Shown here one piece after another: positions 22,741 through 35,088 of a DNA stretch of 64,000 nucleotides. The stretch's first letter is position 1; the number at the start of each line of letters is the position of its first letter. The notes below the pieces were generated by a model. The model saw only the letters and a program-made list of their open reading frames with translations. It was not told the DNA's origin and did not search any database. Origin of the DNA: Apium graveolens (taxonomy: Eukaryota; Streptophyta; Magnoliopsida; Apiales; Apiaceae); assembly GCF_009905375.1 (NCBI RefSeq), contig NC_133648.1:305490565-305554564 (forward strand), given 5' to 3'. The position numbers and the translations under genes are program-made.

Positions 22741-24040
22741 AGCAGGCCCAGCAAAGATTATTTAAAAATAGAATGGGCCCGTGTAATGGAATAGGCCCAT
22801 TAGGCTTTGCTAATATTGCACACCACAGGTACATATATGCACCAGCGCGTGAATAATTTCCCTACAGAAACCTGGTGCACCGCGGGAATGCGCGCGCGCC
22901 CCGGTGTGTTTCCTTGTCAACTCACAGAAGATGTGCACACCGTGGCGAGGATCTTCGCACCACGATTTTTTTTTTCAAAATTTTAAATTCTACCTGCATC
23001 CTTGAAACACTTCACACAAAATTATCAAGGTACCTTGTGGGAAGTTAAAAAAAAATTCTACTCCTAATAATAATAATAATAACTATAACTATAATAATAA
23101 TTATACACACTTACAGTAACCTGTAGTTGTCTCCCAATAAGCGCTTTTCTTTATTATCTTTGGCTAGACAATGCCTTAGATTTTAAGCACCAGTGATGAT
23201 CATATCTTTAAGAGTCTCGCTCTCATTAATGTGATTTGAATGGTCTTCCAAGTATGGTTTAAGACGATGCCCATTTACCTTAAATGTATTTCCATCATCT
23301 TTTTTAATCACCATAGCTCCATGTGAAAATACCTCCACAATTTCAAACGGACCATTCCACCTTGACCTTATGTTTAAAAACCAGCAGGCCCAACATAGAT
23401 TATTTAAAAACAGAATGGGCCCGTGTAATGGAATAGGCCCATTAGGCTTTGCTAATATTGCACACCACAGGTACATATATGCACCAGCGCGTGAATAATT
23501 TCCCTACAGAAACCTGGTGCACCGCGGGAATGCGCGCGTGCCCCGGTGTGTTTCCTTGTCAACTCACAGAAGATGTGCACACCGTGGCGAGGATCTTCGC
23601 ACCACGATATTTTTTTTCAAAATTTTAAATTCTACCTGCATCCTTAAAACACTTCACACAAAATTATCAAGGTACCTTGTGGGAAGTTAAAAAAAAAAAA
23701 TTCTACTCCTAATAATAATAATAATAATAATAACTATAACTATAATAATAATTATACACACTTACAGTAACCTGGGGTTGCCTTACAGTAACCCGGGGTT
23801 GCCTCCCAATAAACGCTTTTCTTTATTGTCTTTGGCTAGACAATGCCTTAGATTTTAAGCACCAGTGATGATCACATCTTTAAGAGCCTCGCTCTTATTA
23901 ATGTGATTTGAAGGGTCTTCCAAGTATGGTTTGAGACGATGCCCACTTATCTTAAATGTATTTCCATCATCTTTTTTAATCACCATAGCTCCATGTGAAA
24001 ATACCTCCACAATTTCAAACGGACCAATTCACCTTGATTT
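22741..24040 (-). repeat. Tandem duplication of about 642 bp in E2
   Basis: Copy 1 is 22741-23382 and copy 2 is 23383 to about 24040. Both carry the GC-rich CGCGGGAATGCGCGCG stretch, an (AAT)n tract and the C-terminal end of integrase ([24 protein letters not shown]). The integrase end in copy 1 (about 23181-23362) is therefore an orphan duplicate. Copy 2 also has a short extra duplication of TTACAGTAACC.GGGGTTGCC at about 23764-23805. Confidence 0.88.
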
Positions 24041-26280
24041 CAACTTTCCAGGAAAAAGACACAACCTAGAGTGATACAAGAGAACTTTCTGACCAACCTC
24101 AAATTGCTTCCTTTGAATCATCTTGTCGTGAAACACCTTCATTTTTTCTTTGTAAATCCGAGCACTTTCAAAGGCCTCATTGCGTAACTCCTCTAATTCC
24201 GACAATTATAGCTTGTGATGCAAACCAGCTTCATCCAAGTTCATGTTGAATTTTTAATTGCCAAATATGCTTTATGCTCGAGTTCCACTGGTAGATGACA
24301 AGGCTTCCCATAGACAACGCGATAAGGTGACATGCCAATGGGTGTCTTGTATGCCGTTCTATAAGCCCAAAGTGCATCATCTAGCTGTTGACTCCAATCT
24401 TTTCGAGTTGATCCCACATTTTTTTCCAAGATTTTCTTAATCTCCCTATTAGACACCTCTGCTTGTCCATTGGTTTGTGGATGATAAGGTGTAGAAACCT
24501 TATGTGTGATGTTATACTTGCGAAACAACGCCTCAATGGTCCGGTTGTAAAAATGTGATCCTCCATCACTAAGAACAACTCTCGGCATTCCAAATCTGGA
24601 AAAAATATGTGTCCTCAAGAACTCTGAAACAACTTTAGAATAATTAGTGCGGGTGGCTTTAGCTTTCACCCACTTCGACACATAATCAACAGCCAACAAA
24701 ATGTATAGAAAACCATTTAAATTCAAGAACGGTCCAATAAAATCAATACCCCAAACATCAAATAACTCAACATTTAAAATAAGATTCATGGGCATTTGAT
24801 TCTTAGCATTTATGTTCCCTAATCCCTGGCATCTATCACAAGTGCTACAAAATTCCTTAGCATCTTTAAAGATTGTAGGCCAATAAAACCCACACTCTAA
24901 GACCTTATGTGTAGTTCTTTTCGCTCCAAAGTGCCCTCCACATGCATAATTATGACAAAACCTTAATACAGATTCAAATTCATTATCAGGCAAACATCTT
25001 CTAATTACTAGATCAGGACAATGCTTCCAAAGATATGGATCATCCCATACATAAAATTTTGAATCATGTTTAACTTTATCCTTTTGTGCACTAGTCAAAG
25101 TATTGGGTAACATTCTAGTGTGCAGGTAATTCACAATGTCTGCATACCATAGAATAAAGTTTTTTAGAGCACTTACCTCAATCCGGAGAAGTTGTTCATC
25201 TGAAAACGTCTCAATTATAGGCACATCTTCATCCTCCCTTACTAAGCGACTCAGATGATCAGCAACAACATTCTCAGATCCTTTCTTGTCCTTAATTTCA
25301 ATGTCAAACTCTTGTAGCTGCAAGATCCAACGAATGAGTATTGGTTTTGCCTCCTTCTTGGCCAATAAGTACTTTAAGGCTGCATGATCAGTGTACACAA
25401 TCACCTTTGTACCAAGCAGATATGACCGGAATTTCTCCAAAGCAAAAACAACAACTAAGAGCTCCTTCTCAGTGGTTGTATAATTTAGTTGTGTAATATT
25501 TAAGGTTCTCGAAGCATAATAGATAGCATGTACCTTTTTGTCTTTCCGTTGTCCAAGTACAGCTCCAACAACATAATCTGAAGCATCGCACATTATCTCG
25601 AAAGGCAAATTCCAATCAGGGTCTTTTCTGATGAGGGATGATGTAAGTTTCAATTTCAGCTCCTCAAATGCTAACTTGCATTTATCATTGAACTTGAACG
25701 GAACATCTTTCTGAAGAAGATTAGTTAGAGGCCTTGCAATTTTAGAAAAGTCTTGAATGAATTTTCTGTAAAAACCAGCATGCCCAAGAAATGACCTAAT
25801 CTCCTTAACACTTGTCAGAGCATGCAAATACCGAATCAAATCAATTTTTGCTTTATCCAACTCAATTCTTCTTGAAGAAATCACATGTCCAAGAACAATA
25901 CCTTGGGTCACCACGAAGTGGTACTTTTCCCAGTTCAACACTAGATTTGTTTCTTCACACCTTTGCAAAATTAATCCCAAGTTCCTCAAACAACCATCAA
26001 AATCATCACCAAAGACACTGAAATCGTCCATGAAAACTTCGATAATTTTTCCCACATAATCAGAGAATATGCTCATCATGCATCTCTGAAAAGTCCCAGG
26101 CGTATTGCACTGACCGAAAGATAAGCGCCTAAAGGCAAAAGTACCAAAACGGCATGTAAATGTTGTTTTCTCTTGATCTTCGGGGGCTATAGCGATTTGA
26201 TTATATCCGGAGTATCCATCCAAGAAACAGTAATAAGCACGGCCAGCCAACCTCTCCAACATTTGATCAGTGAATGGCAA
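23857..26280 (-). pseudogene. E2 reverse transcriptase (part), RNase H and integrase
   Basis: A long open stretch runs from 26280 to 24241 and, after a one-base shift at about 24255, on to about 23857 with one further stop at about 24208. RT motifs: [14 protein letters not shown] and the catalytic [10 protein letters not shown]. RNase [31 protein letters not shown]. Integrase: CDRCQGLGN zinc region, [34 protein letters not shown]. It is clearly related to the E1 pol but divergent, so the two are different Athila families. Confidence 0.85.
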
Positions 26281-27453
26281 GGAAAATGAGCCTTCCTTGT
26301 AGCATTTTTGAGAAGCCTGTAATCAATACAAACTCTATGACCAGTGATGGTTCTTTGAGGCACCAAATCGTTCTCCTCATTCGCTACAACTGTAACTCCA
26401 GACTTTTTAGGAACAATATGCACGACGGAAACCCACTTTGAGTCAGAGATAGGATAAATGATTCCATTATCCAATAGCTTGATGACTTCTTTCTTCACAA
26501 CTTTCATCATAGAAGGATTGAGTCGACGTTGAGGTACTCTCACAGGTTTTGCACCTTCTTCCAAATGAATACGATGAACACATAATGTGGGACTGATTCC
26601 TCAAATATCTGCTAAGCTCCAACCAATTGCTTTCATGTATTTGCCAACCACCTTCACCACTTTTTCTTCTTGTTCAGATGTGAGATTTGATGAAATTATA
26701 ATATGCAATATCTCTTTCTTCCCTAGAAACACATATCTGAGATGAGAAGGCAATGGTTTGAGTTCTAGTTCAGGTGCTTGAACAATTGACGACAACTGCT
26801 TCTGAGTGGAATTAAGAGGTAGTACCAAGTTCGTCACATCTTTGAAAAAATCCACTCCATTTAGAGCCTTGTAGTGCTCTATCATACTATCAGTATAAAT
26901 ACCTGAACCTTCGACAATGACTTCGAATTTCCCTTCCTTGTCAATACCAATGCCATGTGAAATTAATGTCTCTAATTCATCTTCTTTTATCAACTCGAAG
27001 TACTTTTGTGCAATATCTCCTGTTGTGCTCAATGCATAGCACGTCTCGGTGTCCACGGGATACCTCATCATCTCAAACATGTTGAACTTTATAGTCAATC
27101 CTTGTTTGAGCAGTGCACATGAATGGTCTCCCAAGAATCAATTGTGCATTAGGTGCTTCTCCCATGTCCAAGATATAAAAATCAGCTGGATATTGAAACC
27201 TGCCAACCTGCACAAGAACATCCTCCAAAACACCTTTCTGGTAAACGTGAGATCTGTCAGCTAATAAAATCGTAACACCATCTATTTTAAGTTCAGTTTT
27301 AGTACACAGTTTCTTATAAAGACTAGATGGCATAACATTAATCGACGCACCCAAGAATTTCTGGGCTAGCTTCTTATAAAGACTAGATGTCATAACATTA
27401 CCCGAGTTGCTGGATAGAATTTCTGTAAGAATTCCTGGGCTAGCTTCTCCCAA
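26187..27453 (-). pseudogene. E2 protease and start of reverse transcriptase, frame-broken
   Basis: Protease-like part at 27453-27073 (GASINVMPSSLYKKL, then LILGRPFMCTAQTRID). A frameshift at about 27100 leads to the linker (27134-26601), ended by TGA at about 26601. RT starts at 26564 ([24 protein letters not shown]), and another shift near 26280 leads to the rest of pol. The protease N-terminus, where the Asp would be, is disturbed by a roughly 60-bp duplication (27311 and 27371). Confidence 0.75.
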
Positions 27454-27880
27454 GAAGTAATATACCCCACAGGCAATTCCTCTAACCAGTCCAAAGCTGC
27501 TCCATCAAGAGAAAATAGGATTTCCTTCATCTTTAAAATTTGAGGATCTGCCAAATCTGGCCCCATGCTTTTCACAATAGTCACGAACCTAGAGAGATAT
27601 TGATTAGGTTCTTCAGTTGGAAGATCATGAAAGATAGGTAACCTCATGAGTAGATTTTGTTTGATCTCAAAGCTTCCACTCTTTCCAGTGGCAGGATTCA
27701 GATAGACCATACATGAATGGCTAAGATTCGCAATCGAGACAGTGACATCATCACGAAGTGTTTGTACTATTGCCACGTCAGCAAAAAGAATTTTTCCTTC
27801 ACTTTCTTCTTGGGAGAGAGCTTCTCATGATTGTCTTCAAATGATTCAAGATGTTCACCAGAAGTGCGGGTATTGACCAT
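27390..27880 (-). pseudogene. E2 gag remnant
   Basis: ATG at 27880 (MVNTRTSGEH) runs to a shift at about 27785, then 27776-27390 has a gag core (LPTEEPNQYLSRFVTIVKS, SWEKLAQEFLQKFYP). It joins the protease directly: the rest of gag, including any zinc knuckle, is missing. Confidence 0.7.
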
Positions 27881-27956
27881 GTACCTGCAAACACGAAACA
27901 TTTAAACCACACTAACTAACAGAAACTAACACAAAATTAAAGTGAAGAAAATTCAA

Positions 27957-27975
27957 TCCCCGGAGCGCGGCGCCA
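27957..27975 (-). other. E2 primer binding site, tRNA-Asp type (decayed)
   Basis: On the element strand TGGCGCCGCGCTCCGGGGA, the tRNA-Asp 3' end with a few mismatches, eight bases inside the right LTR. Confidence 0.7.
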
Positions 27976-27983
27976 AAAATTGG

Positions 27984-28175
27984 TGTGACTCAACTTAGAC
28001 CCTTTTTGTGTCGAATGTAATATAGAATAAGTAGGGGTATCGTTAACACCAAGGATCAAGGGTTTGCTTCTTACTTTTATCTTGAATAAAAATTAATAAT
28101 AGAATTTGGTTTGATTTTTAACTAAACTAAATATAACTCGATAAAAATTTGGTGTGTAAACAATTTGATAGAAAT
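27984..28175 (-). repeat. E2 right LTR, first 192 bp only
   Basis: Matches 19731 onward (TGTGACTCAACTTAGACC...). It breaks off where E3 starts (TGTAATAACCCC at 28176). Confidence 0.85.
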
Positions 28176-31100
28176 TGTAATAACCCCAATTTTTGGTACT
28201 ATTCAAAACCCTGATGAATAGTAACTTTTGCTGACTATGTTGATTAAGTAAAATTATCAGACCACGCTATATAGGAGTACTGTTATGGAAATTCTAAGAT
28301 CGTATTAGTATTCCATAAAGTAAATAAGTGTATGTAAAGATCGTCATAATCCAAATTCGAACACTTTGATTTTTCCCGAAAATCCACCAGATACCGAAAG
28401 AATTGAGTATAAGGTAACATGATTAAAATGATTTAAATTCAGGAATTATAAGAGAGGATCATAAAAGGAATATAAAATATTGATAAAGGTTCAGGAAAGC
28501 CCAAGTAATAAGATCCCGGATATGATCCCTCAAACTATTAACGAGAACGAGAGTTAAGCGAATCGTAAAACAAATAAACGACCAAGGGACAAGCTCATGC
28601 AAGTAGGATGGGAAGAAAGCTTCCAAGAGAAGCTAAAACATGTGGTTAAAGGTTAAGACACCCTTACACCACAAGAAGTGGACATGTGGCATATTGATGA
28701 AGCAAGCAATGATGTAATCAAAAAGCAAAAGCAAGACATTTTGCAAGGTTGATTTACAACCAAATAAATTCATTTCACTTTCCAAAAAAATCAACCAAGC
28801 ACCATTCATCTTCTCTCCCCCATTCCAAGCTTCAAAGCTCTCGGCCAAAACAAACCCAACAACTTCAAACTGCCATATCTCCTTCAATACTCACTCAAAT
28901 ATTGTGTTATATAGCTCGTTGAAAAGGTATTGAGATGGCCTACAACTCTTGTTCACAAGTCGCGTCCAAATAAGTATGGTAAGACCCTCATTTGTATAGT
29001 TCTTTCAATCGGACTTTTAGAAACTTCAAAGCCTAACTTTGTGTTCTTGATTTTTTTGAAAAGATCAAGCTTGTAGGAGGCTCCCTAAGGCTTCCTAGCA
29101 ACTTAACACCTCCCAAGGAAGGTATAAAATTCAAACCATAGCCTTTACTTTGATTATTAATGAGTTTGATGGCTGGTTTTCTAAATGAGAAGCATGATCT
29201 TTGATTATTAGTAGTTTGATTTCAATTTGGAGCGATTTGGTGAATGAATCTATAGAACTTGATTGTGGTTGGTTGAGATGAAGAATCTGAAGAATAAGGA
29301 CTGGTATATTATTATTTAGTCGAGGTTTTTATGTGTTAATAATTGTGGGTTGTTTGGTGAGGTTTTGGTGTAGTGAGAAACTTGGAAAACTCGTAAACAT
29401 AGCCGTCATAATGCCCATTTTCCTTAGACTGTTGTACATGAATCTCGGACCAGATAACTCACTGACCAATCTTTAAATTTTCCATTTTTAGCTAGATCAT
29501 GTCGTAAGCTTCGTTTTGGTATGTGGTTCGCTTAGATCCGATTTACGGTTTAGAAGAAACGACCGTTTTAAGTTACGGTGTTTCGCGAACGAACCTTTAC
29601 CCCTCGGTTTACTTTGAGACCTTGTTTAAGGCCCTTAAAAGACTAATTGGATTACGAAACAATTATGTAAGGTGGGTTAGGCAGTTAGTAGAGTATTCGC
29701 GAAAGAGTCGCCTTAAAATTCATAACGGTTAAATTATTAAAATTGGTGGAGCCGAGGGTACGCAAGCGAGTAACGCAAATCGTAAAGCGTATAAGTGACC
29801 GTAAGCGACCGTAAGCAACCGTTAGGGTATGAGTGAGTTTTGACTAGTTTCTTAAGCGACCGTGGTCTAATTCCGGCTTATGTTGTTGTTCATAGGTTAT
29901 CGGACCCACTCTAAGCTTAAGTCTACCCCGGACCGCTCAGGCAAGTTTTCTACCCGTTATACTGTTGTTGTGATGTAAATATATTGATGCATTATCTTGA
30001 GATAAGTGCATGGTTGTTATTAGCAAGTCTTACGATATATTGTAGCATGTTGATATGATATATATATATATATATGCATGCCTATTTCGTAATCTTGATA
30101 TCTCATTGTTGATTCAATTGATTATAAACTGCATAATACCTATGCTAGAGATAAGCAGTACTTGCGTATACCCTTAATATAGGGGACCCATAGTTGAACA
30201 TCTTTCTAAACCGGGAGGCGATGTTCCCGAGCATATTATATATATATATATATAGTTTTCAAAACTATTAATCGAATAAGGTTCATTCGATAGTTTTATT
30301 TTATTTAAGGAATATTATTTTGAATATTCATTCGAGTACTTATGACTCCGCTTATTTTATTTAATGAATATTATTTTGAATATTTATTCGAGGACTTATG
30401 ATTCTGCTTATTTTATTAAATAATATTCTTTATTTTCCTAAAGAATAATGTTTCGATATTTGCCAAGTATTCGGAAAATAATTGATACTATCAAATCATT
30501 CTTACTTTAAATATTTCCAGAGATTATTTTCAAGCTTTATCAAAACTATTTCTGGAAGGTTAGAGCGGATCCCGAAACTCGTTATCAAATTTAAGATCTT
30601 CCTTTCGAAGGGGATTTAAATACTCGCTCAAAAATCTGAGGGATCCGGCTCCGTGATATATTTTTATATTCGCAACAAGGTTGCTGTTTTGATAAAAGAG
30701 TTTTTGATTACTTACCTAACATCGGGAAGTAAAATTCTTGGAATAAGTTAATCCATTAACAGGCACCGCCTGGGAAATATCGGTGAATTTTCCTTTCCAA
30801 CTAGATATGACTTCTTGATGTAGCCGTATCAACAAGTTTCTACTTGGGAAAGGGGGGACGAGCTTTACGTTTCAGAGTCATGGATTTCATCTGAACTAGG
30901 AGTGGCGGAGGTGGTCGAGTGGCGCCGACCCAGCCTTATTATATTGGCCCAAATGGCCCGGAAGTTCCGCTAAGACGGTCCATTCCTTAGGAGCCCAGTG
31001 TTCGGTTGACAAGTAAATCCGACTGTTCTCCTCTACATGCAGAAAATGGTGGGGTTGCACTACTGCGACTGATCATCGTAAGTGGTCTTCCTGGCGCGGC

Positions 31101-31767
31101 AAACTCCCGTAATGAGTTCATCATCCAGTTAGGATATTTCTGCAACACTATCCGGAGCATTTCGATCGAAAGGCTACGAATGGGTGATTGCCGAAGCATT
31201 GACAGGGTCAAACAGTTATAATGATGTTTCCATCAAATGAAGTATCTCGTAACTTTATTTCTTTTAAACAATATTTCAAAGATTGAATCTATTCAAGTCT
31301 TATCTTGGAGTCTCATCCATGTGATGAACTTTTGGAACTAATTATACCTTGAACGGTGGTAGTTCAAGTAGTATTCGGAAAATATATAAGTATATTGGAG
31401 TATCTCGTAACTTCATCTTTCCAACTTATATCTGGTTAATGATTATCTTATGCATGACAAGGATTTTCAGAAAAACGTTGAGACAAGGTTAGATATATGA
31501 GATCACCTTGCAAGGATATTTTTATACAGTTATAAACTCGAACTCTGTGTATATTATGCATGAAATAGGATTTCAAAGATTTTCAAAAGTATATATATAT
31601 ATACATATATACTGAATATGTTGCGACGTGGTCGCGTTACGATATCAAACTTGGTTCATTTCTTCTTGACCAAGACTTTCATGAGTACTGTGAGAATGCT
31701 CATATATTGTAAATTATTATACATATTGTTTCGGTGGGCTTGTTGCTCACCCTTGCTTTCTTCTTTC
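28176..31767 (+). repeat. E3 5' LTR, first part (up to the E5 insertion)
   Basis: Positions 28176 to about 29703 match the 3' LTR 46611-48136. Beyond that there is no second copy in the window. Contains (TA)n runs at about 30059 and 30236. It holds no host gene; small open frames here lack known motifs. Confidence 0.85.
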
Positions 31768-33295
31768 TGTTAGTGTAGGTGCCCTAGAGGCAATACATTA
31801 TTCTTTTATAATCTTTATGTCAGTTGATCATTCAATAAATGTATTTATTATGACCTTAATTACTGCGATATTTTGTTAGCATAATAAATATCCTTAGAAT
31901 CATGATACAAATTGTATAGTTTAAGTACATGACTTGAACTTGAGATTATATAATATATCATATTCTTAAAGGTCCCTAGTCGAGTATTATTATATAGGAC
32001 AATAATAATACATAGATAGACTAGTATGTTGTTTGACAAGATAACCACATCTCATTGGTTATAAGTATGGGGATACTAAAGTCAATACATAGGTACATGT
32101 GAGAGTACATGGTACTGGACAGACCCACAATGAGATTCTTCATGTTTAATAAAGTCATAAGAAAGACTCACAGTGATAATGGTGTAACGATCCTTTGACT
32201 TGAAATCATTATATTTCTATACGAGGATTAATATACTTTGACTACATTAAAAGTTACTTTTGATCGGGTGATGATAAAAATGGACATCGGGTATATCATG
32301 AGTCGTATGAGAAATATGAATGATAAATAAAGGATTTAACCCTCCTATAATTAGGAGAGATATTATTGGCCTCTTGATTGAGTGAGATTATAAAAGCATG
32401 ACCATGCTCAAATAATGATTTGTCTCGATAATCTACTCATGGATCAAGTAAACCCGGATTAAATGTTGAAGAGGATGACTAAATACATGCCTCGAGTTTA
32501 ATCTATAATATGTATGGTTAAAGGGATTATATTACACAAAAAATATTAATCACGAAAGGTTTTATCTAATCACGATTTAATTATTGTTTAATTGGGTAAC
32601 AATGATGTATTACTAGATACCGCTCATTGTTTATAATTTTATTCTCTAATTAAATTATAGATTTAATTAAATCAAACAATAATTAAATCGTTGTTTAGAT
32701 AAATCACTTAATGGAATAATTAATTTAAATTAATTGATGATTATTTGAATTTTATTATAATTAAGTAAGACTTAATTGAGATAATATAAATTCGAATTAA
32801 AAGGAATGTTTTTGCCCATAATAATTAAGTATGACTTAGTTATTAATTAAATAATAGAAATTCGTTTTTATTATTTAATCCAATACCTACTAGGGTTGGG
32901 CTTTGCTATTATGGGCCTTTTTAATCAGCCATTATAAATAGATAATGATAGGTTAAAGAGGCTTGTACGTTTTTAAGAAAAAAACCCTAGCAGCAAAGAG
33001 AGGCAGAGGCAATTCAGATCGTCAAGAAGGAGGCTAGTACATCCATTCCGTAGTCAAGTTCGTGAGACGTTCTTGAAGGTGCTCGTGTGGATACCATAGA
33101 GGTGTTTCTCCGAGAGGTAGACACAAAGCGTGATAGCTAGGATCTCCGTTGAGTTCGTGAAAGTTAAGCTCTTGAAAGGTATGATTCGTTATCTCCATAA
33201 TCTGCCCATAATTATACATGGATCCTGTTTTGGGTTTCAAAATTTTTGTTTTATTTACGTTTGTCCGCTGCGTTTTATGCCTTCGGAACCCAACA
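31768..33295 (+). repeat. E5 5' LTR
   Basis: 1528 bp. TATA box TTATAAATA at 32932-32940; the transcript would start about 30 bp on, in the stretch leading to AAAACCCTAGCAGC. It differs from the 3' LTR in about a dozen mostly A/G or C/T positions, two small indels, and one unrelated patch (about 32644-32712). Confidence 0.95.
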
Positions 33296-33296
33296 A

Positions 33297-33310
33297 TGGC
33301 ATCAGAGCTA
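33297..33310 (+). other. E5 primer binding site, tRNA-iMet type
   Basis: TGGCATCAGAGCTA directly after the LTR, a one-base variant of the standard TGGTATCAGAGC. Confidence 0.85.
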
Positions 33311-34052
33311 CGTGTATAAGGGGCTGATTTGGTTACGTGTTTACTGTATTTTTACAAGTATGCATGTGTGATGAGTCTGCCATGATAATAGTTATGTTAT
33401 ATGAGTCTGCCATGATAACAGTTATGTTATATGAATGATATGATGAATCTGTTAATGATCTATATGATGATACTAGTATGTTTAAGATCTGCCATAACTC
33501 ATATGTATGTGATCTCTTAAAATATGTATACTGATACATGTTTTTGGTAACTGGGATATGGATCATGTGTATACTGATACATGCTTGTGGAATAGTATTC
33601 TGATACATGTTTTGCTAGTATTCTGATACTTGATTTTGCTCGATCCGCGTGCTTAGGGTTTTGTTTTTAATTTGTGCTTATGACATATGCTTTACTTATT
33701 TATTATTCTTGACTGGATAATGATAAGTGATAAATAGTATGTCATCTTTATATGATCTATCATGTTCTTTAATGGTTACTTGAGCATGGTGCATAGTTAT
33801 GGCCTTAAGACCTTAGTTGTAATGGTTTATTCTTTTGGTTTGTAATAAATACGACTTGCATGTCATTTTCTATTTGTAGTTGTTTTATCTCGAATGTAAC
33901 TCGAGTTCTTTTGTAAGTTCATTAGTATAATTCTTAATGTAACATCCAAGAAGGACAAGGGAAAGAGGAGGCATCCTATGGAGGCCAAGGAGACAATGGA
34001 AGCAATAGAGAAGACATATGTAATAGTTATTTTTACACCATAGACTGACCTT

Positions 34053-34078
34053 GATCTTTTCATTAGCCTGAAAAGATC
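34053..34078 (+). other. E5 leader hairpin with a compensated counterpart in E6
   Basis: GATCTTTTCA, 6-base loop TTAGCC, TGAAAAGATC: a perfect 10-bp stem. The E6 equivalent (50628-50655) has an 11-bp stem with one extra A-T pair and again a 6-base loop. Both are followed by ACATAGGATKGGGCCATAAC. Confidence 0.75.
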
Positions 34079-34644
34079 ACATAGGATTGGGCCATAACTA
34101 TTGCACGTTTACTTTACGCACTTTTCATATGATGTATAAATAGTATGTGTAGAGTAGAAAATGTATGTTTTAATTAGATTAATGATACATGTATGTATTA
34201 GATACATCACCCATGCCATGCCTTTAAACAAGATAAAATCTGTAACGACTCAAGATTTAAAATTAACAAACGATCATGAGATTCTCGTGTTTATGAAACA
34301 TGGAATAAAATACGAATTTTCTTTATTTCTGACATGGGGCGATTTTGTCAACAACGGGTTCATAGAAGTTGTAAGGCTGTGGGTTTTAAGCGAGACCGAT
34401 GTGACTCCTCCACTACCTGGAAATCAAACCATTGACGAGTATTGATTTGAAGTATTTTATTCAAGGAAAAATTGGGAATCTCTTTATGATGGGATCATGA
34501 TCATTCTAAATTAAAAATCCCTAAGTAAAAATATTAAGTTTTAATCAGATGCTTTCCAATGAATGAACACTCATTAAATCCTAGATCGATAAGGGGAAGG
34601 GCTGTCAGTGGCAGGGGACTCCTATCTATCATGGTGAAATGCGA

Positions 34645-34743
34645 CGAATATAAATGGTTATATTCGGACGTTGTATCATTGGGTCTAACTTAACTGAGTC
34701 ATCATAATAAGGTGAATATAAACGGTTATATTCAACTATTATG
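34645..34743 (+). other. E5 leader: two tandem hairpins with AYGG tetraloops
   Basis: Hairpin 1: CGAATATAA-ATGG-TTATATTCG (34645-34666), a 9-bp stem. Hairpin 2: TGAATATAA-ACGG-TTATATTCA (34713-34734), enclosed by CATAATA (34703-34709) and TATTATG (34737-34743), so 16 pairs in total. Confidence 0.8.
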
Positions 34744-35088
34744 AACTTAGAAGCATAGAGTTTGGTTAAAAATCTATTAGATAGATAAGATCAATTGTTG
34801 TTCACCAAATTATCCAAGAATTATATATGATATAATTGACAACTGTTGTCTACCTAAATAATCATGTTTTAAGGATACCAGTGGTTGACTTAGAACATGA
34901 CGAAATATGGATCTTGGCTCACTAGAAAGATTTATGGGATATACTTTCCGAATTAATAGTTAGGGCTATTAATTTGATAAAAATAGTGGGAGATATATTA
35001 TGAATATATCATAATCATATGAACATAAAATTTTAACTCAGACAATCTAATATTTATTTTGCGCTTTTATTATTGTAGATACTGAGTA

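Larger units (their letters stand above)
19731..28175 (-). mobile_element. E2: second Athila-type gypsy element, decayed, right LTR truncated by E3
   Basis: LTR starts TGTGACTCAAC at 19731 and again at 27984, beside a tRNA-Asp-like primer site. The coding strand is minus. Gag is mostly deleted, protease to integrase survive with frameshifts and stops, and no env-like ORF is found. A 642-bp segment near the 3' end of pol is tandemly duplicated. The right LTR stops after 192 bp where E3 is inserted; its remaining roughly 1 kb is not found on the other side of E3. Confidence 0.9.
33311..35088 (+). other. E5 long untranslated leader with conserved RNA structure
   Basis: About 1.8 kb between primer site and gag. 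Blocks shared with the E6 leader include a CGAATGTAACTCGAGTT box, the hairpin at 34053-34078, and CGATCATGAGATTC / GTGTTTATGAAACATG. It also holds two AYGG-loop hairpins (34645-34666, 34703-34743) and a PPT-like ATAGTGGGAGAT at about 34983. A 94-codon frame (34161-34445) overlaps the conserved part but shows no known domain. Confidence 0.75.

Noticed and set aside
22860..22920. CpG-island-like GC-rich segment as a host promoter
   Set aside because: It is part of the duplicated E2 unit and occurs twice within the element.
30900..31220. GC-richer stretch that could be a host exon
   Set aside because: Inside the E3 5' LTR; small overlapping frames on both strands without motifs.
34161..34445. 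94-codon frame in the E5 leader as a real small protein
   Set aside because: The corresponding E6 leader is conserved in DNA but not open in frame; conservation fits RNA better than protein.
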